DNA of 64,000 nucleotides. Source: Bacillus sp. Cs-700. Lineage in GTDB: Bacteria > Bacillota > Bacilli > Bacillales > Guptibacillaceae. The translations under genes were made by a program, and so were the position numbers. Under the pieces are notes generated by a model that saw nothing but the letters and a program-made list of their open reading frames with translations, made no database searches and was not told the origin of the DNA. Position 1 is the first letter of the stretch, and each line of letters begins with the position of its first letter. The stretch covers positions 868,001-932,000 of the forward strand of contig NZ_CP041063.1 of the NCBI RefSeq assembly GCF_011082085.1. The letters are read 5' to 3'. Positions 63,634-64,000 of the stretch are shown here, in pieces.

Positions 63634-64000
63634 TCACTTGACAGTTTGGGTAGGTGCTTTGGCGAACTGCGCCGCCGTCCGTTTCATCAGCTGCCACCAG
63701 GAAGCTTTGTTTATATTTTCCGCAGATACAACGGGGGAGGTTGCCGTCACATTCCCGTCAATTTTCACTGACAGCTCACCTACCTCATCCCCTTGCTTTA
63801 CAGGCGTTTCAATATCCTTTTTGATTTTAATACTCGTTGTTATATCACCGTTTTCCTGGCCTTTTCTAAGTAAAACAGAGACACGCTCAGAAGTGACAAC
63901 AGACATAGAAGACTTATCTCCTTTATTTACTTTCACTTCTGTGACAACGTTGTTACGATCGAATAGTTTTTGGGTTTTGTATTGAGAAAACGCATAATCA
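63634..64000 (-). CDS. dacF: D-alanyl-D-alanine carboxypeptidase DacF, C-terminal part
   Basis: Open frame running past the right edge of the window. The visible ~121 residues are the beta-rich C-terminal domain of a penicillin-binding protein 5-type carboxypeptidase (VTEVKVNKGDKSSMSVV; SWWQLMKRTAAQFAKA). Its position upstream of spoIIAA identifies it as dacF, which trims forespore-side peptidoglycan. The catalytic part is outside the window. Confidence 0.85.
   Translation of the reverse strand, partial: DYAFSQYKTQKLFDRNNVVTEVKVNKGDKSSMSVVTSERVSVLLRKGQENGDITTSIKIKKDIETPVKQGDEVGELSVKIDGNVTATSPVVSAENINKASWWQLMKRTAAQFAKAPTQTVK

Overview
This window is a chromosomal segment of a Bacillus-like, endospore-forming Firmicute (family Bacillaceae). 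The evidence is gene content and order. It carries spoIVA, spoVIF, sleB-ypeB, prsW, spmAB-dacB, an eight-gene spoVA cluster and spoIIAA-spoIIAB-sigF, with strong AGGAGG-type ribosome binding sites, GTG and TTG starts, and an AT-rich composition. The order follows the Bacillus subtilis ndk-to-sigF region closely, but protein divergence and several local insertions and losses show a different genus. I cannot name the species. Almost everything is core chromosome. No insertion sequence, prophage, CRISPR array, tRNA or rRNA was found.

Layout. 1-5.1 kb: the end of an amidase gene, then (minus strand) ndk, hepT-menG-hepS (menaquinone side chain), mtrB-folE and hbs. 5.4-13.7 kb: spoIVA, yphF, yphE, spoVIF, gpsA, plsY, der and the sporulation-associated yphA-yphB(YIEGIA)-ypzH set. 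13.8-20 kb: ypzI (plus strand), ypfD (S1 repeats), plsC, cmk, ypfB, sleB-ypeB, prsW. 20-29 kb: asparaginase, ypdA, gudB, ddl, a PIG-L deacetylase, ypbH, a MerR/B12-binding regulator of the CarH/LitR light-sensor type, ypbG and a CBS-ACT protein. 29-36.6 kb: small ypb genes, recS-ypbB, fer, serA and a PHP-type phosphatase. 36.7-43.7 kb: resE-resD, resC-resB-resA (cytochrome c maturation) and rluB. 43.8-50.7 kb: spmB-spmA-dacB, an alkylpyrone operon (bpsA type III polyketide synthase plus bpsB methyltransferase), scpA-scpB, ypuF, ribT. 50.9-54.7 kb: riboflavin operon ribD-ribE-ribBA-ribH under an FMN riboswitch. 54.7-64 kb: ppiB, lysA under a lysine riboswitch, the spoVA cluster, the spoIIA operon and the 3' end of dacF.

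How it works together. Several compartment-specific sporulation programmes sit side by side. The mother-cell coat gene spoIVA has a good sigma-E promoter. The forespore genes sleB-ypeB and spoVA have sigma-G-like promoters. The gene for the first forespore sigma factor (sigF), with its anti-sigma and anti-anti-sigma genes, has a sigma-H-like promoter. Interleaved are respiration and redox genes (hep/men, res, fer, ypdA), lipid precursor genes (gpsA, plsY, plsC) and cofactor genes (folE, rib).

The most notable non-routine signal is the B12-binding MerR regulator. It has the complete CarH photosensor motif set (W144-x9-E154-H155 and E189-x-H191-x-x-G194). Its own promoter has a -35 box lying in a pair of 11-bp direct repeats, suggesting autoregulation by light and adenosylcobalamin. 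Other observations include a hairpin masking the ribosome binding site of a membrane-protein gene, a five-codon mini-ORF coupled to ribD, a 29-bp perfect dyad at the end of sigF, a YpbE-like protein with no LysM domain, and gudB without the tandem 3-residue duplication known from domesticated B. subtilis.
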